A stretch of DNA of 7,256 bases from an uncultured Bacteroidota bacterium. Its GTDB lineage: Bacteria > Bacteroidota > Bacteroidia > UKL13-3. Under the pieces are notes generated by a model, which was not told the origin of the DNA, ran no database searches, and worked only from the letters and a program-made list of their open reading frames with translations. The stretch covers positions 1 to 7,256 of the forward strand of contig CAIVPY010000496.1 of NCBI GenBank assembly GCA_903907885.1, in the 5' to 3' direction. The stretch's first letter is position 1. Each line of letters begins with the position of its first letter. This document shows, one piece after another, positions 6,974 to 7,256 of the stretch. A program made the translations under genes and the position numbers.

Positions 6974-7198
6974 TTAACCAATTTCAATTTTATCAATCTC
7001 CTTCATCAATCTATCCGTTTCCGATAATGCAACAATAATTTTCTGATAGTGTAAAATATCATCAAATTCCAGTTTCCTTGCCTTGCGGTCTTTGAGCCAT
7101 TTTTGTGCTGGCTGATAACCACCAATAAAAAAGTCCCAAGCTATTTGCGGCACGTTGTCAAAATACTGCGTGTCATTGATGTGCACACGACCCGTCAC
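6974..7198 (-). CDS. C-terminal fragment of a type ISP restriction-modification enzyme
   Basis: The 74 residues match the very end of type ISP (single-polypeptide type I-like) restriction-modification enzymes and related large DNA methyltransferase/helicase proteins. The pattern is INDTQYF...VPQIAWDFFIGGYQPAQKWLKDRK followed by LEFDDILHYQKIIVALSETDRLMKEID, which belongs to the C-terminal target-recognition region. A whole enzyme of this kind carries nuclease, helicase and methyltransferase domains upstream and usually exceeds 900 residues; none of those is here. The GTG at 7198 lies inside the palindrome at 7193-7256 and is not a credible native start. The frame has no stop from there to the window edge (peptide VIANASEAIS...ASCLAVTGR), so the gene may continue past 7256 with the palindrome in frame, or may be a 5'-truncated remnant. 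The natural C-terminus seems complete. On its own the fragment cannot be active. Confidence 0.75.
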   Translation of the reverse strand: MTGRVHINDTQYFDNVPQIAWDFFIGGYQPAQKWLKDRKARKLEFDDILHYQKIIVALSETDRLMKEIDKIEIG

Positions 7199-7256
7199 TG
7201 CGAGGCACGAAGCAGTCTCCTTGTTTGAGATTGCTTCACTAGCGTTCGCAATGACG
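7193..7256. repeat. Imperfect palindromic repeat element (CGTCATTGCGA...GAAGCAATCTC type)
   Basis: The left arm (7193-7219) and right arm (7227-7256) are inverted copies around a 7-base loop CTTGTTT. The outer ten bases CGTCACTGCG match the far arm with one difference, and the inner GAAGCAGTCTC matches with one; the middle parts differ (6 against 9 bases). I recall closely similar sequences as dispersed intergenic repeats in many Bacteroidota and other bacterial genomes, and as short peptides in annotated proteins; no search was run. It begins exactly where similarity to the restriction enzyme stops and may extend beyond the window. Confidence 0.75.

Noticed and set aside
6774..6977. Plus-strand open frame of 67 codons
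   Set aside because: It is antisense to the 127-residue gene. I considered an antitoxin-like or antisense product but saw no start signal or motif.
7193..7256. CRISPR repeat or transposon end
   Set aside because: There is a single palindrome with no regular spacers, no transposase and no visible target duplication in the window; a dispersed palindromic repeat fits better.

Overview
The window looks like an AT-rich chromosome segment of a Bacteroidota bacterium. The reasons are a three-subunit sdhCAB succinate dehydrogenase with one large five-helix cytochrome b, signal peptides ending in 'SFGQ' or 'NAQSQ' followed by Bacteroidota-type exported proteins, and gene starts with no clear Shine-Dalgarno sequence. 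The genus cannot be fixed from the sequence.

Layout. Positions 1-3120 hold a minus-strand operon sdhC-sdhA-sdhB. It encodes the membrane diheme cytochrome b, the FAD subunit and the iron-sulfur subunit of succinate:quinone oxidoreductase (complex II); sdhB is cut by the left edge. Positions 3121-3449 are a divergent, non-coding, AT-rich promoter region. Positions 3450-5261 (plus) encode an exported protein of about 600 residues built of TPR-like helical repeats. It ends 3 bp from the end of the convergent purQ (5265-5957, minus), the glutaminase subunit of FGAM synthase in purine synthesis. Just upstream of purQ, and probably co-transcribed with it, is a small secreted protein (5976-6431, minus) whose C-terminal half resembles the C-terminal domain of GldM.

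The right end (about 6565-7256) is different in character. It carries the C-terminal 70 or so residues of a type ISP (single-polypeptide) restriction-modification enzyme and, 8 bp downstream, a 127-residue protein of unknown function. Each is bounded by an imperfect palindrome. One palindrome (6565-6609) overlaps the stop codon and last residues of the 127-residue protein. The other (7193-7256) lies at the truncated 5' end of the restriction-enzyme fragment and is open in that gene's reading frame to the window edge. I read this segment as a piece of an accessory defence locus next to core metabolic genes, with palindromic repeat elements at or inside its coding sequences. Whether the restriction gene is intact beyond the edge cannot be seen.

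Apart from these palindromes I found no tRNA, rRNA, CRISPR array, transposase or attachment site.
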